In this document: in pieces, positions 28,033 to 36,044 of the stretch
How the letters are laid out: the number at the start of each line of letters is the position of its first letter
Position numbering within the stretch: position 1 is the first letter of the stretch
From: Butyrivibrio sp. Su6
GTDB lineage: Bacteria > Bacillota > Clostridia > Lachnospirales > Lachnospiraceae
Assembly (NCBI RefSeq): GCF_900108105.1
Contig: NZ_FNUR01000009.1
Span: 62,001-126,000, forward strand
Direction: 5' to 3'
Length of the DNA stretch: 64,000 nucleotides
Program-made: the position numbers and the translations under genes
Notes under the pieces: generated by a model
Databases searched by the model: none
What the model was told of the DNA's origin: nothing
Seen by the model: only the letters and a program-made list of their open reading frames with translations

Positions 28033-28221
28033 TCAGATGCGGATGTCGATGTTTCCGCCAATATCAGGATTAACTGACAACTCTGATACAGCATCAATGC
28101 CTGCAACCAAAGAGCTGCCTGTGTCCTCCATGACATCAAGGCTTTTTGAAAGCATGGCGACTCCCACATCGGTCAGAATCTTGTTCTGAGAAAGAGCCAT
28201 CGATAAAGCAGGAATATCCAT
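28033..28221 (-). CDS. YjfB family putative motility protein
   Basis: This 62-aa protein (MDIPALSMALSQNKILTDVG..., ending DIGGNIDIRI) matches the small YjfB family, annotated as putative motility proteins in Firmicutes. No function is proven. AGGAGG at 28227-28232 ends 5 nt before the ATG at 28221, ruling out the GTG at 28227. A sigma-D type promoter lies upstream (28289-28315), which independently ties the gene to the flagellar regulon. Confidence 0.85.
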   Translation of the reverse strand: MDIPALSMALSQNKILTDVGVAMLSKSLDVMEDTGSSLVAGIDAVSELSVNPDIGGNIDIRI

Positions 28222-28288
28222 AGGCACCTCCTGTGCGACTGCGCTCCGAAAGTACTCCGAAGGCGCAACATACTTTATCCTATCGTTT

Positions 28289-28315
28289 GTATCGGCACTT
28301 TAACGTAAATTGTTA
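28289..28315 (-). promoter_or_regulatory. Sigma-D (FliA) type promoter of yjfB
   Basis: On the minus strand, TAAC, a 15-nt spacer and GCCGATAC differ from the flagellar sigma consensus (TAAA-N15-GCCGATAT/A) at one base in each box. The predicted leader is about 60 nt. Confidence 0.6.
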
Positions 28316-28474
28316 ATACCAAAAACCCTGGGGCGTTTTTGTAAGTTTTGACTATGAAAATAAAAAAATATACAAAAAAGGACTATTAATCGGTGGATTT
28401 TTTTGTACATTTATATTAAAATGCTAATGTATATAATTCAGTAGAGCAGAAAAGCTCTTCAGAAAGAGTGTGAA

Positions 28475-29557
28475 ATGATTTCTAATCAAATTCTTCAGAA
28501 TACCATTGATGGACTAAAAAACATAGCACATGTAGATCTTTTTGTGCTTGATATTGATGGCAAGGAGGTAGCTTCCACAAGCAGTGATGTTGTTAATGTT
28601 TCATCTGCAGCAAGGGATTTTGTGGAGTCTCCGGCTGATTCTCAGGAAATCCAGGGATATCAGTTCTTTAAAATATACGATGAGCAGAGTCTTGAGTATA
28701 TTCTTATCTGCACAGGAAGCGGTGAGAATATCTATATGCTTGGCAAGATGATCGCATATCAGATTCAGACACTTCTTGTAGCTTACAAGGAAAGATTCGA
28801 CAAGGATAACTTTATCAAGAACCTTCTTCTTGATAACCTTCTTCTGGTTGATATTTATAGCAGAGCCAAAAAGCTTCATATCCAGACTGATGCCAAGAGA
28901 GTTGCCATGATCATCGAATCGATCAATGGCAGGGACAATAATGCCCTTGAGATCGCAAGGACTCACTTTGGTACAGGTACTGACTTTGTAACAGAGGTTG
29001 ATGAGGACAATATCATCATCGTTAAGGATGTTACAGATATCAATAAGCCCGGAGAGATTGCAAAGGCAGCAGAAGAGATGCAGGCAGGTCTTGAAAAAGA
29101 GGGTCTTTCAGGCGTAAGGATTGCTTACGGTACAGTAGTAGGCGAGATCAAGGAAGTCAGCAGATCCTATAAGGAAGCCAAGATGGCACTTGATGTAGGC
29201 AAGATATTCTTTGATGAGAGAAAGGTTATCTGCTACAGCGAGCTTGGTATCGGAAGACTTATATATCAGCTTCCTATTCCTCTTTGCAAGATGTTCATTA
29301 AGGAGATCTTTGGTGGCAAGAACCCTGACGATTTCGATCAGGAGACACTTACAACAATTGATAAATTCTTTGAGAACAGCCTCAATGTTTCCGAGACATC
29401 AAGACAGCTCTTTATCCACAGAAATACTCTTGTGTACAGGCTTGATAAGCTTCAGAAGAGCACAGGGTTAGATTTGCGAGTTTTTGACGATGCTATCACT
29501 TTTAAAATTGCACTTATGGTTGTAAGATACATGAAGTACATGGAAAAGTTCACTTGA
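28475..29557 (+). CDS. CdaR/PucR-type transcriptional regulator
   Basis: This 360-aa protein begins with a putative sugar-diacid-recognition-like sensing segment (about 1-120) containing VDLFVLDIDGKEVASTS. A central GGDEF-like CdaR region follows, and then a C-terminal PucR-type helix-turn-helix (NVSETSRQLFIHRNTLVYRLDKL). Family members sense small acids and activate nearby genes, but no catabolic genes are adjacent. It precedes ftsE by about 50 bases and could be cotranscribed. A TATAAT at 28432-28437 is the likely -10; no good -35 is visible. Confidence 0.85.
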   Translation: MISNQILQNTIDGLKNIAHVDLFVLDIDGKEVASTSSDVVNVSSAARDFVESPADSQEIQGYQFFKIYDEQSLEYILICTGSGENIYMLGKMIAYQIQTLLVAYKERFDKDNFIKNLLLDNLLLVDIYSRAKKLHIQTDAKRVAMIIESINGRDNNALEIARTHFGTGTDFVTEVDEDNIIIVKDVTDINKPGEIAKAAEEMQAGLEKEGLSGVRIAYGTVVGEIKEVSRSYKEAKMALDVGKIFFDERKVICYSELGIGRLIYQLPIPLCKMFIKEIFGGKNPDDFDQETLTTIDKFFENSLNVSETSRQLFIHRNTLVYRLDKLQKSTGLDLRVFDDAITFKIALMVVRYMKYMEKFT

Positions 29558-29606
29558 TCCTAGATGTGAATTTTTGATCTAAAAAGTTTTGTTTCAGGAG
29601 ATATTT

Positions 29607-30347
29607 ATGGAAAAAGGATATAGAAGAAAAAGGGGCACCAGGCAGATACCCGATGATGAGGTAATAACCCTTGAGAATGTTACCAAGTCATATTCCACAG
29701 GCGCACCTGCTTTAAATGGCGTCACACTTCACATCAAAAAGGGAGAGTTTGTTTTCATCGTTGGAGACAGCGGTTCAGGTAAGTCTACACTTATCAAGCT
29801 CCTTTTAAGAGAGCTGGTACCAACAGACGGTGAGATAACAGTTCTTGGCTATAATTTGAGAAAGATTAAGCACAGCAAGATTCCTAAGTTCAGACGTAAT
29901 CTTGGCATTGTATTCCAGGATTTCAGACTTTTAAAAGACAGAAATGTATACGAGAACGTTGCTTTTGCTCAGAGAATTGTTCAGACACCTACAAGAGAGA
30001 TCAAAAGAAATGTTCCATCAATTCTTGCAACTGTTAACCTTGCAGGAAAATACAAAAATAAAATAAATCAGCTGTCAGGTGGTGAGCAGCAGAGAGTTGC
30101 GCTTGCAAGAGCTCTTGTTAATAAGCCCACAATTCTTTTGGCAGATGAGCCTACCGGAAACCTTGATCCTAACAATTCATGGGAAATCATGAAACTCATG
30201 GAACAGATCAATGAAAATGGCACAACAGTTATCGTGGTCACACATAACAGAGAAATCGTCAACGCCATGAAAAAGCGAGTTATAACCATGAAAAAAGGCG
30301 TCATTATAGAAGACGAGGAAGAGGGTATGTACATCGATGAGGATTAG
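29607..30347 (+). CDS. ftsE: Cell division ATP-binding protein FtsE
   Basis: This 246-aa ABC ATPase has Walker A GDSGSGKSTLIK, signature LSGGEQQRVALAR and Walker B ILLADEPTGNLD. FtsE works with membrane partner FtsX to activate peptidoglycan hydrolases at the division site or side wall. Its N-terminus (EKGYRRKRGTRQIPDDE) is slightly longer and more basic than usual. The ATG at 29607 has CAGGAGA 7 nt upstream. The gene overlaps ftsX by 11 bases. Confidence 0.96.
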   Translation: MEKGYRRKRGTRQIPDDEVITLENVTKSYSTGAPALNGVTLHIKKGEFVFIVGDSGSGKSTLIKLLLRELVPTDGEITVLGYNLRKIKHSKIPKFRRNLGIVFQDFRLLKDRNVYENVAFAQRIVQTPTREIKRNVPSILATVNLAGKYKNKINQLSGGEQQRVALARALVNKPTILLADEPTGNLDPNNSWEIMKLMEQINENGTTVIVVTHNREIVNAMKKRVITMKKGVIIEDEEEGMYIDED

Positions 30348-31233
30348 TAGTTTCTTTTACACCATCGGACAGGGTTTTAAAAATTTAGGCAGAAACAAGT
30401 GGTATACGCTTGCTTCTATTGCGACCATCAGTGCCTGCCTGTTTTTGTTCGGACTTTTTTATTCTATAATCACTAACTTTGAAAATGTAGTAAAGACAGC
30501 CGAGGAAGGCGTTTCTGTAACTGTTTTCTTTAACGAGGGAACAACAGAGGAGCAGATCCTTGCAGTAAAGACTGATCTTGAAAAGAGACCTGAAGTTAGG
30601 GAAATTGTTTATGTATCTGCAGATGATGCCTGGGAAGAGTTTAAAGAGGACTACCTTGGCGAATACGCAGACGGATTTACAGAGAATCCTCTGGCAGATT
30701 CAGCAAACCTTCAGATATACCTTAATGATGTATCTTTGCAGGGAGCGCTTGTAACTTATATCGAGTCTATCGACGTGGTAAGAGAGGTTAACCGCTCTGA
30801 AGTTACAGCCAATACCTTAAGTGGCTTGAATGTGCTGATCGCATATATTTCAGCAGGTATTATCATCATTCTGCTTTTGGTATCAATATTCCTTATCAGC
30901 AATACAGTTACCATGGGTATCGCAGTTAGAAAAGATGAGATCAATATCATGAAGTACATTGGTGCAACAGACTTCTTCGTAAGAGCACCATTCGTGGTAG
31001 AAGGTATCATCATCGGAATCATTGGTTCAATAATTCCACTTGTTATTATATATTTTGTTTACACCAATGCTATCACATACATAGCATCAAGATTTACTAT
31101 GCTTTCAACATTGCTTAACTTCCTTCCTGTGCAGGTGGTATACAACAAGCTTGTACCAATCGCACTGGCCATCGGAATTGGTATTGGCTTCTTTGGTAGT
31201 TTCACAACTGTTAGAAAACACCTACATGTATAA
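30337..31233 (+). CDS. ftsX: Cell division protein FtsX
   Basis: This 298-aa protein has the FtsX layout: one transmembrane helix near the N-terminus (about 20-42), a large extracellular loop (about 43-165, with AEEGVSVTVFFNEG), and three more helices forming the FtsX permease domain. The outer loop is the docking site for secreted hydrolases. Directly downstream is a secreted M23 hydrolase with a long coiled coil, the type of partner FtsX usually controls. Overlap with ftsE supports coupled translation. Confidence 0.95.
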   Translation: MRISSFFYTIGQGFKNLGRNKWYTLASIATISACLFLFGLFYSIITNFENVVKTAEEGVSVTVFFNEGTTEEQILAVKTDLEKRPEVREIVYVSADDAWEEFKEDYLGEYADGFTENPLADSANLQIYLNDVSLQGALVTYIESIDVVREVNRSEVTANTLSGLNVLIAYISAGIIIILLLVSIFLISNTVTMGIAVRKDEINIMKYIGATDFFVRAPFVVEGIIIGIIGSIIPLVIIYFVYTNAITYIASRFTMLSTLLNFLPVQVVYNKLVPIALAIGIGIGFFGSFTTVRKHLHV

Positions 31234-31256
31234 TACAAGAAGGACATCCTTTTACA

Positions 31257-32480
31257 TTGAGTTTATTGAATAAAGCTTACAAAAACAGAATAGTTAAAGG
31301 GTTAATATGTGCAGCTACAGCAATTGCTATATTTGCAGGTAGCTGCATATCTTCGTATGCAGAAGTAACTGAGGAGAGTATCAAGGCCAAGGAAAATCAG
31401 ATCAGTGAGGCCAAAAAAGAGCGTGATTCACTTAGTACAGCCAAGACCAATCTTGAGAAGATAAAAAAAGAGCTGGAAAAGAGCAAATCCGATCTTAATG
31501 CCTATATTACTGAGCTTGATGCATCACTAACTGATATTCAGACCAAGATTGATGCGCTTACTGACCAGATCACTGAGAAGGAAGCTGAGATAGAAGAGAC
31601 CACGAGAGAGCTTGAGGAAGCTGAGAGGATTCAGCAGGAACAGTATGAAGCCATGAAAAAGCGTATCAAGTTCATGTACGAGCGTGGCGACACTATGTAC
31701 ATGGAGCTTTTGGTTGAATCCGGAAGCTTTGGAGATATGCTCAACAAGGCCGAGTATATTGAGATGCTCTCATCCTATGACAGGAAAAAATTAAACGAGT
31801 ATATCGCTACAACTCAGCTTATTACTGTCACAAAACAGGCCCTTGAAGAAGAAAAGGCTACACTTGATCTTGCGATGGAGGAAAAAGAGCAGGAGGAAGC
31901 AAATCTCCAGTCCCTTCTTTCCACAAAAAGCAGTGAGCTTTCCGCAGTTAAGGCTGATATTTCCAATAAAGAAGCGGCGATTGCAGAATATGAGGCCGAG
32001 ATCAAGGCTGAGAACGCAACAATTGCAGCTCTGGAAAAAGAAGTTGCTGCAGATAAAGCAGCTCTTTACAGCAGATATATGTATGACGGTGGTGTATTTA
32101 CATGGCCATGTCCAAGCTATACCAGAATTTCTGATGATTTTGGTATGAGAATGCACCCGACTCTTGGGGTAGAAAAAATGCACAACGGTATAGACCTTGC
32201 TGCACCGGCAGGATCAGCAATACTTGCTGCTTACAACGGAACAGTGGTAGCTGCTGATTACAATTCCTCCATGGGTAATTACATCATGATAAACCATGGT
32301 GGCGGCCTATATACCATTTATATGCATTGTTCGAAGTTGTATGTCTCGAAAGGTACGGATGTTACTGCGGGAACCAAAATTGCAGCAGTAGGATCCACCG
32401 GAAGATCAACAGGTAATCATTTGCATTTTGGTGTTCGATTAAATGGAGCTTACGTCAGTCCTTGGAATTACCTGAAATAA
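31257..32480 (+). CDS. Secreted M23 peptidoglycan hydrolase with coiled coil (EnvC-like FtsEX partner)
   Basis: This 407-aa protein has a signal peptide (about 1-36, cleaved near SSYAE), a very long Glu/Lys-rich coiled coil (about 38-265) and a LytM/M23 domain (about 285-407). Unlike E. coli EnvC, whose LytM domain is degenerate, the zinc ligands appear intact: HNGID (HxxxD) and NHLHFG (HxH). It may therefore cut peptide cross-links itself. Position behind ftsEX and the coiled coil argue for FtsX control. The start is TTG 31257; no in-frame ATG precedes the signal peptide. Confidence 0.9.
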   Translation: MSLLNKAYKNRIVKGLICAATAIAIFAGSCISSYAEVTEESIKAKENQISEAKKERDSLSTAKTNLEKIKKELEKSKSDLNAYITELDASLTDIQTKIDALTDQITEKEAEIEETTRELEEAERIQQEQYEAMKKRIKFMYERGDTMYMELLVESGSFGDMLNKAEYIEMLSSYDRKKLNEYIATTQLITVTKQALEEEKATLDLAMEEKEQEEANLQSLLSTKSSELSAVKADISNKEAAIAEYEAEIKAENATIAALEKEVAADKAALYSRYMYDGGVFTWPCPSYTRISDDFGMRMHPTLGVEKMHNGIDLAAPAGSAILAAYNGTVVAADYNSSMGNYIMINHGGGLYTIYMHCSKLYVSKGTDVTAGTKIAAVGSTGRSTGNHLHFGVRLNGAYVSPWNYLK

Positions 32481-32504
32481 AAGTCTCCCGGGGATAGGAG
32501 AAAG

Positions 32505-33776
32505 ATGGATTATCAGACAGAGTTCGATGAACAGCAGTATCGAGGAAAATTAAACAGAAGATTTATCAGCGGTATATTAGTTGGATGCTTTGTTGCACTG
32601 TTTATAAGCGCAGCTGCATGTATGGCATATTTATTTACCTTTAATGCACCAGTCGCGCAGAATACAGCCAGTGGAGACTCAGTCCTTAGTGATGAGACAC
32701 TGACCAAGATAAATAAAATAGAGTCTGTTATTGATTCTAACTTTTATAAAACCGATGTTTCAAGTGAAGCGAAAGCAAACGGGCTTTATAAAGGTCTTAT
32801 GGATTCTCTTGACGACCCTTATTCTGTCTACTACACAGAGGATGAACTCACAGAGCTTATGAATGATACGGCAGGTATCTACTATGGCATAGGCGCTTAT
32901 GTGAGCATGGATCAGACAACATCACTGCCACGTATTTCAGGAGTTATAGAGGGAACACCTGCTGAGGAAGCAGGGCTCCAGACGGATGATATTATCTATG
33001 AAGTAGATAAGCAGAGCACACAGGGACTTGAACTGAGTGAAGTGGTATCTCTGATTAAAGGTGAAGAGGGCACTACGGTTCACCTGACAATCCTTAGAGG
33101 ATCTGACCTTGAAGAGATAGAAGTTGATGTTATGCGTGCTCAGGTTTCAGTTCCTACAGTAAAAACCAAGGTTATGGATGACGGCGTTGGATACCTTCAG
33201 ATCACAGAGTTTGATGAAGTTACTCCTGATCAGTTTACTGAAGGCATGGCAGAGCTTAGAGCAAATGACATAAAGGGACTTATTATTGACCTTAGAAGTA
33301 ATCCTGGCGGAAGCCTCACAGCAGTCTGCGACATAGCAAGGCAGCTTTTACCTAAGGGAACTATTGTTTATACCGTTGACAGAGATGGAAACAGAGAAGA
33401 TTATACCTGCGACGGAACCCATGAGATCGATATTCCTGTAGTAGTACTTGTTAACAAGTATTCAGCCAGCGCTTCAGAAATTCTTTCTGGTGCGATCAAG
33501 GATTATGGTATTGGAACACTTGTTGGAACAACTACCTACGGCAAGGGAATTGTTCAGAGAATTTTTGATCTCAAGGATGGCACCGCCATTAAACTTACAG
33601 TCAGCAATTACTACACACCAAATGGCAACGATATCCACGGAGTTGGAATTGATCCTGATGTAGAAATTGAGTTTGACGCTGATGCTTATGCAGAGGATAA
33701 GACAGACAATCAGCTTGATAAGGCTGTAGAAGTATTAAAAGAAGCTATCGAAGACCTGGAAGAAAAAGCTGGTTGA
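32505..33776 (+). CDS. C-terminal processing protease, S41 family (CtpA/CtpB-like)
   Basis: This 423-aa protein is anchored by one N-terminal helix (about 20-45). It has a PDZ domain (about 110-195, GAYVSMDQ...DIIYEVDKQ) and the S41 catalytic domain with SASASEILSGAIKDYG (nucleophile Ser) and TYGKGIVQ (catalytic Lys). An acidic tail closes it. Such proteases act outside the membrane on wall or signalling proteins. In several bacteria they trim or degrade peptidoglycan hydrolases, so the FtsEX-M23-CtpA order suggests a regulatory set. A terminator follows. Confidence 0.94.
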   Translation: MDYQTEFDEQQYRGKLNRRFISGILVGCFVALFISAAACMAYLFTFNAPVAQNTASGDSVLSDETLTKINKIESVIDSNFYKTDVSSEAKANGLYKGLMDSLDDPYSVYYTEDELTELMNDTAGIYYGIGAYVSMDQTTSLPRISGVIEGTPAEEAGLQTDDIIYEVDKQSTQGLELSEVVSLIKGEEGTTVHLTILRGSDLEEIEVDVMRAQVSVPTVKTKVMDDGVGYLQITEFDEVTPDQFTEGMAELRANDIKGLIIDLRSNPGGSLTAVCDIARQLLPKGTIVYTVDRDGNREDYTCDGTHEIDIPVVVLVNKYSASASEILSGAIKDYGIGTLVGTTTYGKGIVQRIFDLKDGTAIKLTVSNYYTPNGNDIHGVGIDPDVEIEFDADAYAEDKTDNQLDKAVEVLKEAIEDLEEKAG

Positions 33777-33803
33777 CAATAAAAGAAAATAATAGTATTA
33801 TGC

Positions 33804-33838
33804 AAAACTGTGCTACGTCTTAGCACAGTTTTTCTTTT
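33804..33838 (+). terminator. Terminator after the CtpA-like gene
   Basis: AAAACTGTGCT and AGCACAGTTTT pair around a seven-base loop and run into a T-rich tail. Confidence 0.9.
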
Positions 33839-33912
33839 TGGTTTAATTGCTCATTCGAGCGCTTTTTCCAATATTAGAAAGTTAGTTTGTTGTGTTTTTT
33901 GAAAGGAATATC

Positions 33913-34695
33913 ATGAAAGTAAAAGCGTGCATTTACACTGATGCCGGTAAGAAACGCGCTGTTAATCAGGACTCGTCTCTTATCAAGGTAGCCAGTGCAG
34001 GGAAAATGGGAAGAATATCTTTTGTTGCTGTCTGCGATGGCATGGGAGGACTCTCAAAGGGAGAAGTGGCCAGCTGTAAAGCCATAAGAACACTTGAAAA
34101 CTGGTTCCATGAAGAGTTGTCTTTGATGCTGGGAATAGACGAAGATAAAATATGGGACGTTATTGAAATATCCTGGAGAAGGCTTCTTGCAGACATAAAC
34201 AGGGATATAAGACGCTACGGCAAACACAGGGGAATCTGCCTTGGAACCACTTTGACAGCTCTTTTGCAGATTGGAAGAAAATACATGCTCATGAATGTAG
34301 GTGATTCGAGGATATATCTGGTGAGCAGGAAAGACGTGCAAAAGATAACCCATGACCAGAGCCTTGTCCAGAGTAAGATTGACAGCGGGGTCATGCTGGA
34401 AAATGAAGTTCAAAACAGCCAGGAAAGAAATGTTCTTTTGCAGTGCCTTGGACATGGGAGCGTTCCGCAGCCTCAGATAATAAGGGGAGACATACGGATG
34501 AGCACAACAGTTGTCGCCTGCAGTGATGGCCTTTGGAAGACCATATCGGAAAAAGAACTGTTTAGAGCCCTGTGTCCTCAGATGTGCGTGACTTCTGAGG
34601 ATATGCTGGAGGAATGTAAAAAACTGACCATGACAGCAATAGACCGCAAGGAGCAGGACAATATCACTGTGGCCGCCATGTGCCTGGAGTATTAA
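33913..34695 (+). CDS. PP2C-type Ser/Thr protein phosphatase
   Basis: This 260-aa PPM phosphatase has metal-binding and catalytic motifs in order: AVNQDS, AVCDGMGGLSKGE, NVGDSRIYLV, ACSDGLWK and the final DNITV. It should remove phosphate from Ser/Thr in a Mn/Mg-dependent way, opposing the kinase encoded next. ATG 33913 has AAAGGA 6 nt upstream; a GTG at 33892 lacks a good site. The gene ends 2 bases before the kinase ATG, so both are surely cotranscribed. It is shorter and more divergent than typical PrpC/Stp. Confidence 0.93.
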   Translation: MKVKACIYTDAGKKRAVNQDSSLIKVASAGKMGRISFVAVCDGMGGLSKGEVASCKAIRTLENWFHEELSLMLGIDEDKIWDVIEISWRRLLADINRDIRRYGKHRGICLGTTLTALLQIGRKYMLMNVGDSRIYLVSRKDVQKITHDQSLVQSKIDSGVMLENEVQNSQERNVLLQCLGHGSVPQPQIIRGDIRMSTTVVACSDGLWKTISEKELFRALCPQMCVTSEDMLEECKKLTMTAIDRKEQDNITVAAMCLEY

Positions 34696-34697
34696 AA

Positions 34698-35708
34698 ATG
34701 GAGAGATTCAAGATACTAAAAAAGCTTGGGCAGGGCGGAAACAGCGAGGCCTTTCTTGCAAGGGACAAAAGGAGCGGAAATCTTGTGACTTTAAAGTTTG
34801 CAAAGAAAGTCCCTGCTTCTGTGGACAACGGCGAGCCGGGACCCTTTGTCGGGGAAGCGGCGATCCTACATGAATTTGATAAAAGAAATTACAAAGAGCT
34901 TGTAAAGACAGGAAGAATTCCCTGCCTTGTGGCCTTGGGAAGAGACTATATTGCAGTCACTTATGTGCCGGGAGAGAATCTTCTGGAAATTCTCAAGAAG
35001 AAAAGAAAACTTAAGGAGAAACAGGTGATAGGGATCGCGAAAGATCTTTTGACCATATTGAGGACGCTCCATGAAAGCGATATTCCTATTGTCTATAGAG
35101 ATTTAAAGCCTGCAAACATCATAGTAAACAGCGATGGAAAGGCATGTCTTATTGACTTTGGCGCAGCAAGATTCTATCAGAGGGAGAGAAAGACAGATGA
35201 TACAGTAAATCTTGGAACCATAGGCTATGCGGCACCTGAGCAGTATGGAAGCCTTGGGCAGAGTGATGAACAGACGGATATATACTGCTTTGGAATGACT
35301 ATTCTTTCTCTTTTGACAGGGATAAATGCCAAGGACTCCGATGCGCTGAGTATGGCAAGGAGCGGTGCTTTGAAAAACGTATCTCCACAGATGCTGGCTG
35401 TTATAGAAAGATGCATAAAGGCTGACAGGGATAACCGTTTTAAAAGCTTAAAGGAAGTAGAAAAAGGCATAAAGATGGTACCCGGAAAAATAATTGCCAT
35501 AAGGCTTTTAAAAGTAGCTTTAATTGTTGTGGCAGCTCTTTTAACATCGGCAGTGATCACCTTTGGGGCCATGCATGAAGAAAGAGTTGTTCAGGTGATC
35601 AAAGATGATATGGAAGTTAGGATCCCGGCAATCAGATACAGATTGTCAATTGCAAGGCAGAGAATAGCTGATCTTGCGGATGCTTTGATAAAAGAGGAGG
35701 ACATATGA
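34698..35708 (+). CDS. Membrane Ser/Thr protein kinase without PASTA domains
   Basis: This 336-aa Hanks-type kinase has LGQGGNSEAFLA (Gly-rich loop), LKFAKK (ATP Lys), YRDLKPANIIV (catalytic Asp135), LIDFGAARF (DFG) and YAAPEQYG (APE region), so it looks active. A single transmembrane helix follows (about 275-297), leaving only a tail of about 40 residues outside. The PASTA repeats that sense muropeptides in PrkC/PknB are absent. It overlaps the next gene by 4 bases. Together with the phosphatase and the small membrane protein it forms a tight three-gene cassette. Confidence 0.93.
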   Translation: MERFKILKKLGQGGNSEAFLARDKRSGNLVTLKFAKKVPASVDNGEPGPFVGEAAILHEFDKRNYKELVKTGRIPCLVALGRDYIAVTYVPGENLLEILKKKRKLKEKQVIGIAKDLLTILRTLHESDIPIVYRDLKPANIIVNSDGKACLIDFGAARFYQRERKTDDTVNLGTIGYAAPEQYGSLGQSDEQTDIYCFGMTILSLLTGINAKDSDALSMARSGALKNVSPQMLAVIERCIKADRDNRFKSLKEVEKGIKMVPGKIIAIRLLKVALIVVAALLTSAVITFGAMHEERVVQVIKDDMEVRIPAIRYRLSIARQRIADLADALIKEEDI

Positions 35709-35947
35709 TCATTTTTTTATATACATTTTTTGTGGTGCTTGGTGCACTGGTCGTTATCCTGGGAGTAGGCGGAATACTGACAGGACTTGGTGAGAGGAAT
35801 ACAGGTCATGAGATCGAGGGAGAGGCCACGGCGGCAATGTGTACCACCAACCTTTTGGAGGTCAGCGGTGACTTTTCAAGGAATACAATGGACGATTTTG
35901 TAATCGAGCAGGACATGGTATATACCTACGATTCCTTTAATCTCTAA
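35705..35947 (+). CDS. Small single-pass membrane protein of unknown function (kinase cassette)
   Basis: I do not recognise this 80-aa protein. It has one hydrophobic helix at residues 3-28 (FLYTFFVVLGALVVILGVGG). An acidic soluble tail with Ser/Thr residues (EGEATAAMCTTN, SGDFSRNTMDD) and a closing DMVYTYDSFNL follow. The start ATGA overlaps the kinase stop, so its translation is coupled to the kinase. It could be a subunit, anchor or substrate of the kinase; this is inference from position only. Confidence 0.75.
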   Translation: MIIFLYTFFVVLGALVVILGVGGILTGLGERNTGHEIEGEATAAMCTTNLLEVSGDFSRNTMDDFVIEQDMVYTYDSFNL

Positions 35948-35952
35948 GCTAA

Positions 35953-35967
35953 AGAACAAATGTTTGC
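35953..35967. promoter_or_regulatory. LexA (SOS) box overlapping the uvrB -35
   Basis: GAAC-AAAT-GTTT is one base from the Firmicutes LexA palindrome GAAC-N4-GTTC. It overlaps the -35 hexamer of the uvrB promoter, an ideal place for repression. UvrBA is a known SOS operon in this phylum. Confidence 0.75.
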
Positions 35968-35992
35968 ATTAGCTGGTTGCTTGTGCTATACT
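35964..35992 (+). promoter_or_regulatory. Promoter of uvrB-uvrA
   Basis: TTGCAT, a 17-nt spacer and TATACT, with the LexA box across the -35. The start codon lies 52 nt further on. Confidence 0.7.
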
Positions 35993-36044
35993 TCCAATAC
36001 ATGAAGTAGCAGATGTATCGCTTTAATTGTTTTGGAGAAAATAT

